Assembly: GCA_020846995.1 (NCBI GenBank)
Contig: JADLCV010000098.1
Coordinates: forward strand, 1-33,232
Direction: 5' to 3'
DNA from: Paracoccaceae bacterium
GTDB lineage: Bacteria; Pseudomonadota; Alphaproteobacteria; Rhodobacterales; Rhodobacteraceae
Length of the DNA: 33,232 nucleotides
Below are positions 8,224 to 15,930 of this stretch, piece by piece (the first letter of the stretch is position 1; each line of letters opens with the position of its first letter). Below the pieces are notes generated by a model. The model had not been told where the DNA came from, did not search any database, and was given only the letters and a program-made list of their open reading frames with translations. The position numbers were made by a program, and so were the translations under genes.

Positions 8224-8403
8224 CCCGGGCGACCGGCGGGGCGCAGGCCGGCGGGCGGTGGCGGCACGCCGATCCGGTCGCGGCGGGCGGTGAGGGGGGG
8301 GCGGGCTCCGCTCCGCATCTTCGGAATGCCACAGGAACGACAGACAGGGATCCGGCCGGCCGTCCGGCCCCGCGGGGCCATGGCGCCCGATCCTCGTCCT
8401 CGC

Positions 8404-8474
8404 GGAAGGGCACGGACGGCCCCGGCCGGCGCCCTCGTCCCGAGGGACCGGGCGAAGGCCGTCCGTGCCCTTCC
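8404..8474. repeat. 18-bp perfect inverted repeat with nested hairpin
   Basis: The arm GGAAGGGCACGGACGGCC (8404-8421) is exactly complementary to 8457-8474. The 35-nt loop itself contains a 6-bp stem, CCCTCG/CGAGGG (8432-8446). Neither arm is followed by a T-run. The element could be a structured leader, a small RNA or a protein-binding site. Confidence 0.85.
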
Positions 8475-8477
8475 CGG

Positions 8478-8500
8478 CCCTGCCGACGAAACCGGCAGGG
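8478..8500. repeat. Second hairpin adjoining the inverted repeat
   Basis: CCCTGCCG (8478-8485) and CGGCAGGG (8493-8500) form an 8-bp perfect stem around ACGAAAC, three bases after the larger inverted repeat. The two together look like one structured RNA or DNA element. Confidence 0.6.
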
Positions 8501-8714
8501 GGTCCCGCGTCCGGGCGCGGCGCGCGCGTCCGATGCGGCCTTCTGCCGCGACCGGCCCGCCCTCGCCGCGGTCGCGCTGGCGGCCGGCCGCGCGTTGGGC
8601 CTACACGGGCACGTCCGCATGCCCTATGCCTGTCCCGAGGGCGGATCGGCGCGAGGGACGAGGCCCGTGCCGGTCGCCACCGCCGCGCCGGCCGACCGAC
8701 CGACAGGAGAGAGC

Positions 8715-8966
8715 ATGACCCTGCCCGCCCGATGCCACCCCGCCCCCGCCGCCTTCACCGGGACGGCGCCGCCGCGGCGGGACGACCGGCCCGGCGCGGC
8801 GGCGCGGTCGCTCCGGACCCCGGCGCGGGCCTCCGCCGCCGGGACGCGGCCGCCGACCGCCACCCGGGCCCTCGCGACCGGAGAGGCCGGGCCCGCGATC
8901 CCTCGCGGGGCGGGCGCGACGGGGCGTCGCGGCCGCGCCCGGACAGGCCGGCGGGTGGTCATCTGA
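8715..8966 (+). CDS. Hypothetical 83-residue protein or leader ORF
   Basis: The ATG follows a strong AGGAGAGAGC ribosome site, and the frame runs 83 codons to a TGA only 11 bp before the E1 gene start. Third codon positions are almost all G or C, as in the real genes here. The predicted peptide is Ala/Arg/Pro/Thr-rich, with no domain, membrane helix or signal peptide, and I recognise no family. It may be a poorly conserved protein, a translated leader that couples to the E1 gene, or chance. Its ribosome site is the best argument in its favour. Confidence 0.35.
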   Translation: MTLPARCHPAPAAFTGTAPPRRDDRPGAAARSLRTPARASAAGTRPPTATRALATGEAGPAIPRGAGATGRRGRARTGRRVVI

Positions 8967-8977
8967 GGGGGGCGGCG

Positions 8978-11161
8978 ATGGACCGGGCCGACATCGTCGA
9001 CAGCGCTTTTCGCGCGAAGCTCGCCGCCGGCGATCTGCCGGGAGGGGCCGCCGCCGACGGGCCGCTCGACCCCGCCGCCGCCGTCGCGATCTTTCGCGCC
9101 CAATGCCTCAGCCGCAATCTCGACCGCCGGGCCCGCAAGATGCAGGCGGCGGGCCAGGGCTTCTACACCATCGGCTCCTCGGGGCACGAGGGCATGGCCG
9201 CCGTCGCCGCGGCGCTGCGCCCCGACGACATGGCGTTCCTGCACTATCGCGACGGCGCCTTCCAGACCATGCGGGCGACGCAAGTCCCCGGCACGACCCC
9301 GGCCTGGGACATGCTCCTGAGCTTCGCGGCCGCGCGCGAGGACCCGATCTCGGGCGGTCGCCACAAGGTCCTCGGCTCGCGGCGGCTGGCGATCCCGCCG
9401 CAGACCTCGACCATCGCCAGCCACCTGCCCAAGGCGGTCGGCGCGGCCTATTCGATCGGGCTTGCGCGGCGCCACCCGCCCGAGCACCGGGTGCTGGCCG
9501 AGGACGGGGTCGTCGTCGCAACCTTCGGCGATGCCTCCTCCAACCACTCCACCGCCCAGGGCGCCATCAACGCCGCCTGCTGGACCGCCTACCAGTCGAT
9601 CCCGCTGCCGCTCCTTCTCGTCTGCGAGGACAACGGCATCGGCATTTCGGTGCGCACGCCCGCGGGCTTCGTCGCCGCCGGTTTCGCCCACCGTCCGGGC
9701 CTGAGGTATTTCCACGCCAACGGCCTCGATCTCTTCGCGACCTACGGCGTCGCACGGGAAGCGGCGGACTACGTGCGGACGCGCCGCAAGCCCGCCTTCC
9801 TCCATCTCTCGGTCGTGCGCCTCTACGGCCATGCCGGCCCCGACCTCCAGCAGTCCTATCTGCCCAAGGCGCTGTTCGAGGGCTGGGAGGCCGACGATCC
9901 GCTCCTCCACTCGGCGCGGCTCCTGATCGGGGCGGGCATCCTCGACGCCGAGGGGGTGCTCGCGATCTACCAGGAGACCGAGGACCGCTGCACGCGGATC
10001 GCCGCCGAGGCGGTCCGGCGCCCCCGCCTGGCGAGCGCGGCCGAGGTCATGGCCTCGCTGATCCCGCCGAGGCGCGCCTCGGCCCCAAGCAACGGGCCCT
10101 CGGCCGAGGCCCGCGCCCGGGCGTTCGGGGCGGATTTCCCGCTCCTCGAGGCCCCGCAGCCGATGAGCCGGCTTCTCAACTGGGCGCTCACCGACCTCAT
10201 GCTCGAGCATCGCGAGGTCGTGCTGATGGGCGAGGACATCGGCCGGAAGGGCGGCGTCTACGGCGTCACCCAGCGGCTTGCCGACCGCTTCGGACCCGAT
10301 CGTGTCATCGACACGCTGCTTGACGAGCAGTCGATCCTCGGGCTGGCGATCGGCATGGCCCACAACGGCTTCGTGCCCGTGCCCGAGATCCAGTTCCTGG
10401 CCTATCTCCACAATGCCGAGGACCAGATCCGCGGCGAGGCGGCGACGCTGCCCTTCTTCTCCGACGGGCAGTTCACCAACCCCATGGTGGTGCGCATCGC
10501 CGGGCTCGGCTACCAGCGGGGCTTCGGCGGGCATTTCCACAACGACAATTCGCTCGGCGTCCTGCGCGACATCCCCGGCGTCATCGTGGCCTGCCCCTCG
10601 CGCGGGGACGAGGCGGCGATGATGCTGCGCGAATGCGTCCGGCTGGCGCGCGAGGAACAGCGCGTGGTGGTGATGATCGAGCCGATCGCACTCTACCCCA
10701 TGCGCGACCTCCTCGACGACCGCGATGGCGGCTGGCTCGGCCGCTATCCCGCGCCCGGCCGGCGGATCGCGCTGGGCGAGGTCGGCCGGGAGGGCGACGG
10801 TCCGCTCGCCATCCTCAGCTATGGCAACGGCCGCTACCTTGCCACCCAGGCGGCGGCGGATCTGGCGGCGGAGGGGATCTCGACCCGCGTCATCGACCTG
10901 CGCTGGCTCGCGCCGCTGCCGGCCGAGGGCATCGCCGCGGCGCTGGAAGGAGCCGAGAAGGTGCTGATCGTCGACGAATGCCGCCAGAGCGGCAATGTGT
11001 CCGAGGCGCTGATGACCCTTCTGGACGAGACCCGCGGCCCCCCGCACGCGCGACTCGCCGCGAAGGACAGCTTCATCGCCACCGGCCCGGCCTACGGCGC
11101 GACGCTGCCCTCGCGCGCGGCGATCGTCGAGGCCGCCCGCCGCCTCTGGGGCACGCCGTGA
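8978..11161 (+). CDS. Fused alpha/beta thiamine-diphosphate 2-oxoacid dehydrogenase E1
   Basis: The 727-residue protein joins both E1 subunits of the pyruvate/branched-chain 2-oxoacid dehydrogenase type. Residues 1 to about 360 are the alpha part, with HYRDGAFQTM and a thiamine-diphosphate motif starting FGDASSN (Gly184, Asp185) and ending at Asn219 in CEDNGIGIS. A linker follows, and residues 396-727 are the beta part (VVLMGEDIGRKGGVYGVT, LDEQSILGLAIGMA, IDLRWLAPLP). The usual GDG is GDA here. E1 decarboxylates a 2-oxo acid and normally hands the acyl group to a lipoyl E2, but no E2 or E3 gene is in the window. The stop overlaps the GTG of the acyltransferase gene, so the two are coupled. 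A GGGGGGCGGCG site precedes the ATG. Confidence 0.85.
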   Translation: MDRADIVDSAFRAKLAAGDLPGGAAADGPLDPAAAVAIFRAQCLSRNLDRRARKMQAAGQGFYTIGSSGHEGMAAVAAALRPDDMAFLHYRDGAFQTMRATQVPGTTPAWDMLLSFAAAREDPISGGRHKVLGSRRLAIPPQTSTIASHLPKAVGAAYSIGLARRHPPEHRVLAEDGVVVATFGDASSNHSTAQGAINAACWTAYQSIPLPLLLVCEDNGIGISVRTPAGFVAAGFAHRPGLRYFHANGLDLFATYGVAREAADYVRTRRKPAFLHLSVVRLYGHAGPDLQQSYLPKALFEGWEADDPLLHSARLLIGAGILDAEGVLAIYQETEDRCTRIAAEAVRRPRLASAAEVMASLIPPRRASAPSNGPSAEARARAFGADFPLLEAPQPMSRLLNWALTDLMLEHREVVLMGEDIGRKGGVYGVTQRLADRFGPDRVIDTLLDEQSILGLAIGMAHNGFVPVPEIQFLAYLHNAEDQIRGEAATLPFFSDGQFTNPMVVRIAGLGYQRGFGGHFHNDNSLGVLRDIPGVIVACPSRGDEAAMMLRECVRLAREEQRVVVMIEPIALYPMRDLLDDRDGGWLGRYPAPGRRIALGEVGREGDGPLAILSYGNGRYLATQAAADLAAEGISTRVIDLRWLAPLPAEGIAAALEGAEKVLIVDECRQSGNVSEALMTLLDETRGPPHARLAAKDSFIATGPAYGATLPSRAAIVEAARRLWGTP

Positions 11162-12192
11162 AACCGACCGCCATCGTCGTCGCACCCGGGCGCGGCACCT
11201 ACAACCGCGAGGAACTCGGCTATCTCGCCCGCCACCACCGGGCCGAGGCGGCGATGATCGCCCGCTTCGATGCCGCCCGCGCCGCCGAGGGGCAGGAGCC
11301 GATCTCGTCGCTCGACGGGGCGACGCTCTTCTCGGGGCCGACCCACACCCGCGGCGACAACGCCAGCGCCCTCATCCATGCCTGCGCGCTCGCCGATTTC
11401 CGTGCCATCGACCGCGACCGCTTCGCGATCGTCGGTGTCACCGGCAACTCGATGGGCTGGTATGTCGCGCTCGCCTGCGCCGGGGCGCTGGGCGAGGCGG
11501 ACGGCTTCCGGCTCGTCAACACCATGGGCACGCTGATGCAGCGGCACCTGATCGGCGGGCAGCTCATCTATCCCTTCGGGGACGAGGACTGGCGCCCGAT
11601 TCCCGGCCGGCGGGCCGCGATCGAGGCCGCGATCGCCGCCATCTCCGCCCGTCCGGGGCATGTGCTCGGCCTCAGCATCGACCTTGGCGGGATGCTCGTC
11701 CTCGCCGGCAACGCCGAGGGGCTCGCAGCCTTCGAGGCGACGATGCCGAAGGTCGACGGGCGCTTCCCGATGCGGCTGCCCAACCACGCCGCGTTCCATA
11801 CCGCGCTTCAGGCCCCGGTCGCGGCGGAGGCCCGCACCCTTCTGGGGCGGGAGCTTTTCGGGCAGCCGGCGCTGCCGCTGATCGACGGGCGCGGCGCCAT
11901 CTGGTGGCCGAAGTCGACCGACGGGGGGGCGCTCCGGGACTACACGCTCGGCCACCAGGTCTGCGCGCCCTACGATTTCACCGCCGCGATCGGTGTCGCG
12001 GCGCGCGAGTTCATGCCGGATGTCTTCATCCTCCTCGGCCCCGGCACCACGCTCGGCGGCGCCGTCGCGCAGAGCCTGATCGCCGCCGGCTGGCGCGGGA
12101 TGACCGACAAGGCGTCGTTCCAGGCGATGCAGGCGGACACCCCGCGCCTGATCGCGATGGGACGCGACGACCAGCGCCCGCTCGCCACCTGA
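11158..12192 (+). CDS. FabD-like acyltransferase (ACP S-malonyltransferase family)
   Basis: The 344-residue protein has the alpha/beta acyltransferase fold of FabD and polyketide AT domains. The nucleophile is Ser98 in GVTGNSMGWY (GxSxG), and the partner His214 lies in PNHAAFHT, matching the FabD GxFHS position. The C-terminal GPGTTLGGAVAQSL resembles FabD's last conserved loop. FabD moves malonyl from CoA to acyl-carrier protein. The pairing with an E1 enzyme suggests a different acyl group or acceptor, which is inference. The start is GTG, four bases overlapping the E1 stop (GTGA), so translation is coupled. The gene ends 9 bp from the convergent marR-like gene. Confidence 0.78.
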   Translation: MKPTAIVVAPGRGTYNREELGYLARHHRAEAAMIARFDAARAAEGQEPISSLDGATLFSGPTHTRGDNASALIHACALADFRAIDRDRFAIVGVTGNSMGWYVALACAGALGEADGFRLVNTMGTLMQRHLIGGQLIYPFGDEDWRPIPGRRAAIEAAIAAISARPGHVLGLSIDLGGMLVLAGNAEGLAAFEATMPKVDGRFPMRLPNHAAFHTALQAPVAAEARTLLGRELFGQPALPLIDGRGAIWWPKSTDGGALRDYTLGHQVCAPYDFTAAIGVAAREFMPDVFILLGPGTTLGGAVAQSLIAAGWRGMTDKASFQAMQADTPRLIAMGRDDQRPLAT

Positions 12193-12201
12193 GTGGGACA
12201 G

Positions 12202-12708
12202 TCAGACGGCCCTGTCCCCGGCCGCGCGCCGGCCCCTTCCGCCGATCGTCCAGGGGGCCCGGCCGGCCTCGTTGTTCTCGACCACGAGCTTGGCCATCAG
12301 GCGAAGGAACTCGGCGTATTCGGCCTCGTCGAGGGGCTCGACGAACCGCTGCTGGGCGCGGACCATGAGCGGGAACACGGCGTCGACCATCCGCATCCCC
12401 TCCTCGGTGATCTGGGCAAGCTTGGTGCGGCGGTCCTCGGTGCCGGTCGGGCGCAGGAGGAGCCCGCGCTGTTCCAGCCTCCGGATCACGTCGGCGGCGT
12501 TGTTGCGGTCGATCCCCACCTGGGCCGCGATCGTCACCTGGTCGAGCGCCCGCCCGTCACGGAGGGCGTCGAGAACGCCGAACTGCACCGGCGTCAGGGC
12601 GTAGGCGGCGCTCTCTTCCAGAAACAGCGCGACATGGATCTGGTGCAGCCGGCGGACGAGGTGCCCGGGCCGGTCGCGGAGGTTCTTGAGGGCACGTGCA
12701 GTCAGCAT
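12202..12708 (-). CDS. MarR-family transcriptional regulator
   Basis: The 168-residue protein has the MarR winged-helix layout. An N-terminal dimerisation helix is followed by YALTPVQFGVLDALRDG, the recognition-helix region TIAAQVGIDRNNAADVIRRLEQRGLLLR, the wing GTEDRRTKLAQITEEG with its conserved Asp-Arg-Arg, and a C-terminal helix. MarR proteins usually repress neighbouring or divergent genes and are released by small aromatic or acyl ligands. The gene diverges from the TRAP transporter operon across a 244-bp region with matching inverted repeats, so that operon and its own gene are the likely targets. ATG 12708 is taken because it opens the conserved MLTARALKN segment. Confidence 0.87.
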   Translation of the reverse strand: MLTARALKNLRDRPGHLVRRLHQIHVALFLEESAAYALTPVQFGVLDALRDGRALDQVTIAAQVGIDRNNAADVIRRLEQRGLLLRPTGTEDRRTKLAQITEEGMRMVDAVFPLMVRAQQRFVEPLDEAEYAEFLRLMAKLVVENNEAGRAPWTIGGRGRRAAGDRAV

Positions 12709-12743
12709 GGCATGGCGTTCCCGTCCTCTCCCCGCGGCCGCCC

Positions 12744-12773
12744 CATCTAGGCGCGGTTCCCGCCGGCCTGCAA
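12744..12773 (-). promoter_or_regulatory. Putative promoter of the marR-like gene
   Basis: On the minus strand TTGCAG (12773-12768) and TAGATG (12749-12744) are 18 bp apart, with the ATG 36 bp further on. The -10 overlaps a CTAG. Confidence 0.4.
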
Positions 12774-12793
12774 GCATTCACCGCCGCGAATGC
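12774..12793. promoter_or_regulatory. Candidate MarR operator 1
   Basis: GCATTC (12774-12779) and GAATGC (12788-12793) form a 6-bp inverted repeat with an 8-bp centre, directly upstream of the marR -35 box. A further GCATTC half-site overlaps at 12792-12797. Confidence 0.45.
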
Positions 12794-12823
12794 ATTCTGG
12801 CCGGGTCGGCTCCACGAATCGAG

Positions 12824-12852
12824 TCGACAAAAAGCGACGCATACTACATAAT
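12824..12852 (+). promoter_or_regulatory. Promoter of the dctPQM operon
   Basis: TCGACA (12824-12829) and CATAAT (12847-12852) each differ from the sigma-70 consensus by one base and are exactly 17 bp apart. Transcription would begin near 12860, about 95 nt before the dctP start. Confidence 0.6.
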
Positions 12853-12855
12853 GCG
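12838..12855. promoter_or_regulatory. Candidate MarR operator 2, over the dctP -10 box
   Basis: CGCAT (12838-12842) and ATGCG (12851-12855) make an inverted repeat with an 8-bp centre that covers the -10 element. The spacing equals that of operator 1, and both arms share the GCAT core. A repressor bound here would block the promoter. Confidence 0.42.
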
Positions 12856-12952
12856 GGAATAGCGAGTGCCTTCTGTGCGTTGCGGCGGGACGCCCGCCGC
12901 CCCGAATCACGTCACCCGAATCTCGACAAGCGCGTCCAACAGCGAGGAGCCG

Positions 12953-13924
12953 ATGAACACCACCCTGCGAACCATTCTGGCGGCGGCGAGCGCGACCCTG
13001 ATGGCCACGGCCGGCCTTGCCGCCGACATGAAGATGCTGACCGCCTGGGGACCGGAACATTCCGGCACCGCCAAGATGGCCTACGGCTATATCGAGATGG
13101 TCAAGGAGATGTCGGGCGGCGCCATCACCATCCGGCCCAGCGGTCCCGAGGTGGTGCCCGCCGGCATGCAGCTGCAACCGGTCGAGTCCGGGGTCTTCGA
13201 CCTGATCTACACCCATGGCCTCTACCACACCGGCGAGACCGGGATCGGCGCGGCGCTCGACGGCGTCATCGGCGACATCGAGGCCCGGCGCGCGAAGGGG
13301 ATCTGGGACTGGGTCGACCGCCACTACCAGGAGACCCAGGGCCTCAAGGTCCTGTCGATCCCGACCGCGACCACGGGCTTCCGCTTCTTCCTGAAGAACC
13401 CGATGGATCCCGATAAGAAGCTCGCGGGCATGAAGATCCGCGCCCTGCCCTCCTACAACAAGATCATCGGCAGCCTCGGCGCGACGGCGGTGGTGATCCC
13501 CTTCGGCGAGCTCTACTCGGCGGCCGAGAAGGGCGTCATCGACGGCCTCGTGTGGCCCTCGGTCAGCGCTGTCGGCTACAAGTTCCACGAGGTCACGCCC
13601 TATATCGCCGAGCCGACCTTCGGCACCGTGTCCTACCTGATCATGATGAATCTCGACAAGTGGAACGCGCTCGACGCCGGGACCCAGAAGCTCCTGCTCG
13701 ATGCCGGCTACCAGCTCGAGAAGGACATGGTCGGGGTCTTCCAGCAGCTGCTTGCGGAAGAGAACGCGACGATGATCGCCGAGGGCGCCCAGATGGCGAC
13801 CATCGGGCTCAGCGCCGAGGAGGCCAACCGGCTCTTCGCCGAGGGCGCCATGGAAATCGCGATCGAGGGCTCGGGCGCGGTCGGGGCGGAGTTCAGGGAT
13901 TTCGTCGCCGCGCAAGGCATGTAG
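12953..13924 (+). CDS. dctP: TRAP transporter substrate-binding protein DctP
   Basis: The 323-residue periplasmic binding protein begins with a clear signal peptide (MNTTLRTILAAASATLMATA, with likely cleavage after GLAA). The mature protein shows the DctP fold, including a strand with KMKIRALPSYNKIIGSLGA, whose Arg normally clamps a substrate carboxylate, and VVIPFGELYSAAEKGVIDG, the conserved TRAP signature. The ligand is therefore probably an organic acid, but its identity cannot be read from sequence. AGGAG lies four bases before the ATG. The gene is first in dctPQM, downstream of a MarR-type control region and convergent with the F420-linked operon. Confidence 0.93.
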   Translation: MNTTLRTILAAASATLMATAGLAADMKMLTAWGPEHSGTAKMAYGYIEMVKEMSGGAITIRPSGPEVVPAGMQLQPVESGVFDLIYTHGLYHTGETGIGAALDGVIGDIEARRAKGIWDWVDRHYQETQGLKVLSIPTATTGFRFFLKNPMDPDKKLAGMKIRALPSYNKIIGSLGATAVVIPFGELYSAAEKGVIDGLVWPSVSAVGYKFHEVTPYIAEPTFGTVSYLIMMNLDKWNALDAGTQKLLLDAGYQLEKDMVGVFQQLLAEENATMIAEGAQMATIGLSAEEANRLFAEGAMEIAIEGSGAVGAEFRDFVAAQGM

Positions 13925-13935
13925 GACGCACCTGA

Positions 13936-13963
13936 CCGGGCCCGCCGGAGGCGGCGGGCCCGG
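13936..13963 (+). terminator. Strong intergenic hairpin after dctP
   Basis: CCGGGCCCGCCG (13936-13947) and CGGCGGGCCCGG (13952-13963) form a 12-bp perfect stem with a GAGG loop, 12 nt after the dctP stop. There is no T-run. It is better read as an mRNA-stabilising or attenuating hairpin that leaves more dctP than dctQM transcript, as seen in other binding-protein transport operons. Confidence 0.6.
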
Positions 13964-14032
13964 CGTCGTGCGGGCAGGCGGCGCCCGCCCGGGCCAGGAG
14001 CGGCCGCGGGCGCGCGCGGCCCGCGCAGGGCA

Positions 14033-14068
14033 GCAACCCCCAGCGAGGCGGCAACCCTCAGCAAGGCA
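14033..14068 (+). repeat. 18-nt imperfect tandem repeat at the dctQ start
   Basis: GCAACCCCCAGCGAGGCG (14033-14050) is followed at once by a second copy differing at three positions, ending on the A of the first dctQ ATG. Each copy contains a purine-rich AGCGAGG or AGCAAGG, so the ribosome site itself appears duplicated. Confidence 0.6.
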
Positions 14069-14598
14069 TGGCCGGAATGAACCCCCTTCTGCGACCCCTG
14101 CTCGCGCTCCATGACGGGTTGACGCGGGCGGCCGCGATCCTCTCGGCGATCGGACTGATCGCGATCGTCGCCCTCTACGTCCTCGAGGTCGTCACCCGCT
14201 ACTTCTTCAATTCCCCCACCTCCTGGGGCAATGATTTCGTGACCTATGCGCTGGCCACCTCGACCTGCCTGGCGCTGCCGGCGGTCACCCGCGACAAGGG
14301 CCATGTCGCGGTCACGATCCTCGTCGATTCGCTGCGCACCCGCCCGGCCGCGGTCCTCCATGTCGTGATCAACGTCTGCGGCTTCCTCGGCCTCGGCCTC
14401 GCGGCCTGGATCAGCCTGCAGGAGAACCTGCGCCAGTATCACAAGGGGATCACGACGCTCGCCATCGTGCCGGTGCCGCAATGGTGGCTCTCGAGCTTCA
14501 TCACCTTCGGGCTGGCGCTGAGCGCGATCTACATGCTGCGCCACGCCCGGCCCGCGGCCCGCGCCGTCGACGGCGGCTATGTCGGGAGGGCCGGGTGA
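14068..14598 (+). CDS. dctQ: TRAP transporter small permease DctQ
   Basis: The 176-residue integral membrane protein has four predicted helices: about residues 22-44 (AAILSAIGLIAIVALYVLEVV), 55-75, 92-115 (AVLHVVINVCGFLGLGLAAW) and 137-160 (WWLSSFITFGLALSAIYML). The first helix ends with the family-typical EVVTRYFF, followed by SWGNDFVTYAL. DctQ bridges DctP and the large permease in sodium-driven TRAP uptake. The start could be ATG 14068 or ATG 14077 (MNPLLRPLL), since both have weak purine-rich sites. Its stop overlaps the dctM start (TGATG), giving translational coupling. Confidence 0.9.
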   Translation: MAGMNPLLRPLLALHDGLTRAAAILSAIGLIAIVALYVLEVVTRYFFNSPTSWGNDFVTYALATSTCLALPAVTRDKGHVAVTILVDSLRTRPAAVLHVVINVCGFLGLGLAAWISLQENLRQYHKGITTLAIVPVPQWWLSSFITFGLALSAIYMLRHARPAARAVDGGYVGRAG

Positions 14599-15911
14599 TG
14601 GAATGGTACACCACCCTGGCGCTCGGCTTCGCCATCCTCTTCGCCCTCTTTCTCTCGGGCGCGCCGGTCTTCCTCGCCTTCCTCTTCGCGATCCTCGCCG
14701 GCGTCTACGTCATCATCGGCCCGGCGGGCTTTCCCATGTTCGCCAACTCGATCCTCGACACCGTCACGACCAACTCGCTGGCGGCGATCCCGCTCTTCCT
14801 CCTGATGGGCGAACTCCTGTTCCGTTCGGGCACGATGGACGTGCTCTTCAACTCGGTCGACACGCTGGTCGGCCGGGTGCGCGGGCGCCAGTACGTGCTG
14901 GTCGTGGTGCTGTCGGCGGTGTTCGGGGCGCTCTCGGGCGTCGCCATGGCGGTGGCGGCGATGCTCGGCCGGTCGATCATGCCGGTCATGGTCGCGCGCG
15001 GCTATGATCGCGACATCGCCGCCGGGCTGATCGTCTCGGGCGCCAGCCTCGCGCCCATCATCCCGCCCAGCATGCTTGCCATCATCATCGGCTCTCTCGC
15101 CGATGTCTCGATCGCCAAACTCCTGATTTCCGGCGTGTTACCCGGTCTGCTCCTGGGCGGGATCTTCATTCTCTACGTCTTCGCGCGGATCGCCCTGAAC
15201 CCCGCCCTCGCGCCCGCGAGCGTCGCGGCCGAGCGCGACGACGCGAGCCTCGCCGAGATGGCGATGGCGCTCGTGCGCATGCTGCCCTTCGCGATCGTCA
15301 TCTTCTCGGTCATGGGCTTCATCCTCCTCGGCATCGCCACGCCCTCGGAATCGGCCGCGACCGGGGTCATCGGCGCGCTCCTGACGGCCGCGATCTACCG
15401 CAACCTGAGCCTGCGCATGATCTGGGACTCGGTGATGGCCTCGACCATGGTCTCGGCGATGATCCTCGCCATCATGGCGATGTCGAAGATGTTCACCCAG
15501 CTTCTGGCCTTCACCGGCGCGACGAGCGAGCTTGTCGGCCTCGTCGCCAACCTCGGCTACGGCCCGCTGACGATGCTTGTCCTCATGATGGCCGTGCCCT
15601 TCGTGCTCTGCATGTTCATCGACACGATCGCGGTGATCCTGCTGACGATCCCGATCTTCCAGCCGGTGGTCTCGGCGCTCGACTACGATCCGGTGTGGTT
15701 CTGGCTCCTGTTCCTGATCAACATCACCCTCGGGGCGATCACCCCGCCCTTCGGCTACACGCTCTTTGCCTTCAAGGCGGTGGTGCCGACGATGACACTG
15801 GGCGAGGTCTACCGCGCCACCTGGCCCTTCGTGATGCTGTTCCTGCTCGGCATGGCGGTCATCGTCGCCTTCCCGGGCATCGCCACCTGGCTGCCGGACC
15901 TTATCGGCTGA
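14598..15911 (+). CDS. dctM: TRAP transporter large permease DctM
   Basis: The 437-residue protein is full length for DctM and contains about twelve hydrophobic helices. Typical motifs are FLSGAPVFLAFL at the N-terminus, AIPLFLLMGELLFRSG, the SGASLAPIIPPSMLAIIIG loop, GIATPSESAATGVIGALL and the C-terminal NITLGAITPPFGYTLFAFKAV. It is the sodium/substrate symport channel and works with DctP and DctQ. The ATG overlaps the dctQ stop. The gene ends 19 bp from the convergent fbiC stop, so the transporter and the F420-linked cluster meet tail to tail. Confidence 0.95.
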   Translation: MEWYTTLALGFAILFALFLSGAPVFLAFLFAILAGVYVIIGPAGFPMFANSILDTVTTNSLAAIPLFLLMGELLFRSGTMDVLFNSVDTLVGRVRGRQYVLVVVLSAVFGALSGVAMAVAAMLGRSIMPVMVARGYDRDIAAGLIVSGASLAPIIPPSMLAIIIGSLADVSIAKLLISGVLPGLLLGGIFILYVFARIALNPALAPASVAAERDDASLAEMAMALVRMLPFAIVIFSVMGFILLGIATPSESAATGVIGALLTAAIYRNLSLRMIWDSVMASTMVSAMILAIMAMSKMFTQLLAFTGATSELVGLVANLGYGPLTMLVLMMAVPFVLCMFIDTIAVILLTIPIFQPVVSALDYDPVWFWLLFLINITLGAITPPFGYTLFAFKAVVPTMTLGEVYRATWPFVMLFLLGMAVIVAFPGIATWLPDLIG

Positions 15912-15930
15912 AGGGCGGCGCGGGGCGCGG

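Larger units (their letters stand above)
7916..8714. other. Long divergent intergenic region rich in palindromes
   Basis: These 799 bp separate the btpA-like gene (minus) from the plus-strand operon. They contain the btpA promoter (8195-8223), a 7-bp hairpin within its leader (8120-8136, CCGGGGC/GCCCCGG with loop ACC), a 14-nt perfect palindrome (8366-8379), the 18-bp inverted repeat at 8404-8474 and a second hairpin at 8478-8500. CTGGCG at 8578-8583, 17 bp before CCTACA (8601-8606), could be the plus-strand promoter. Open frames here are Arg/Pro/Gly-rich and not credible. Confidence 0.55.

Noticed and set aside
5766..8381. An 871-codon open frame on the minus strand over hisA and the btpA-like gene
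   Set aside because: It is in a different frame from the recognisable HisA and BtpA proteins, and its composition is low-complexity.
8404..8474. Inverted repeat considered as transposon ends
   Set aside because: Only 35 bp lie between the arms, no transposase is present and no target duplication is visible.
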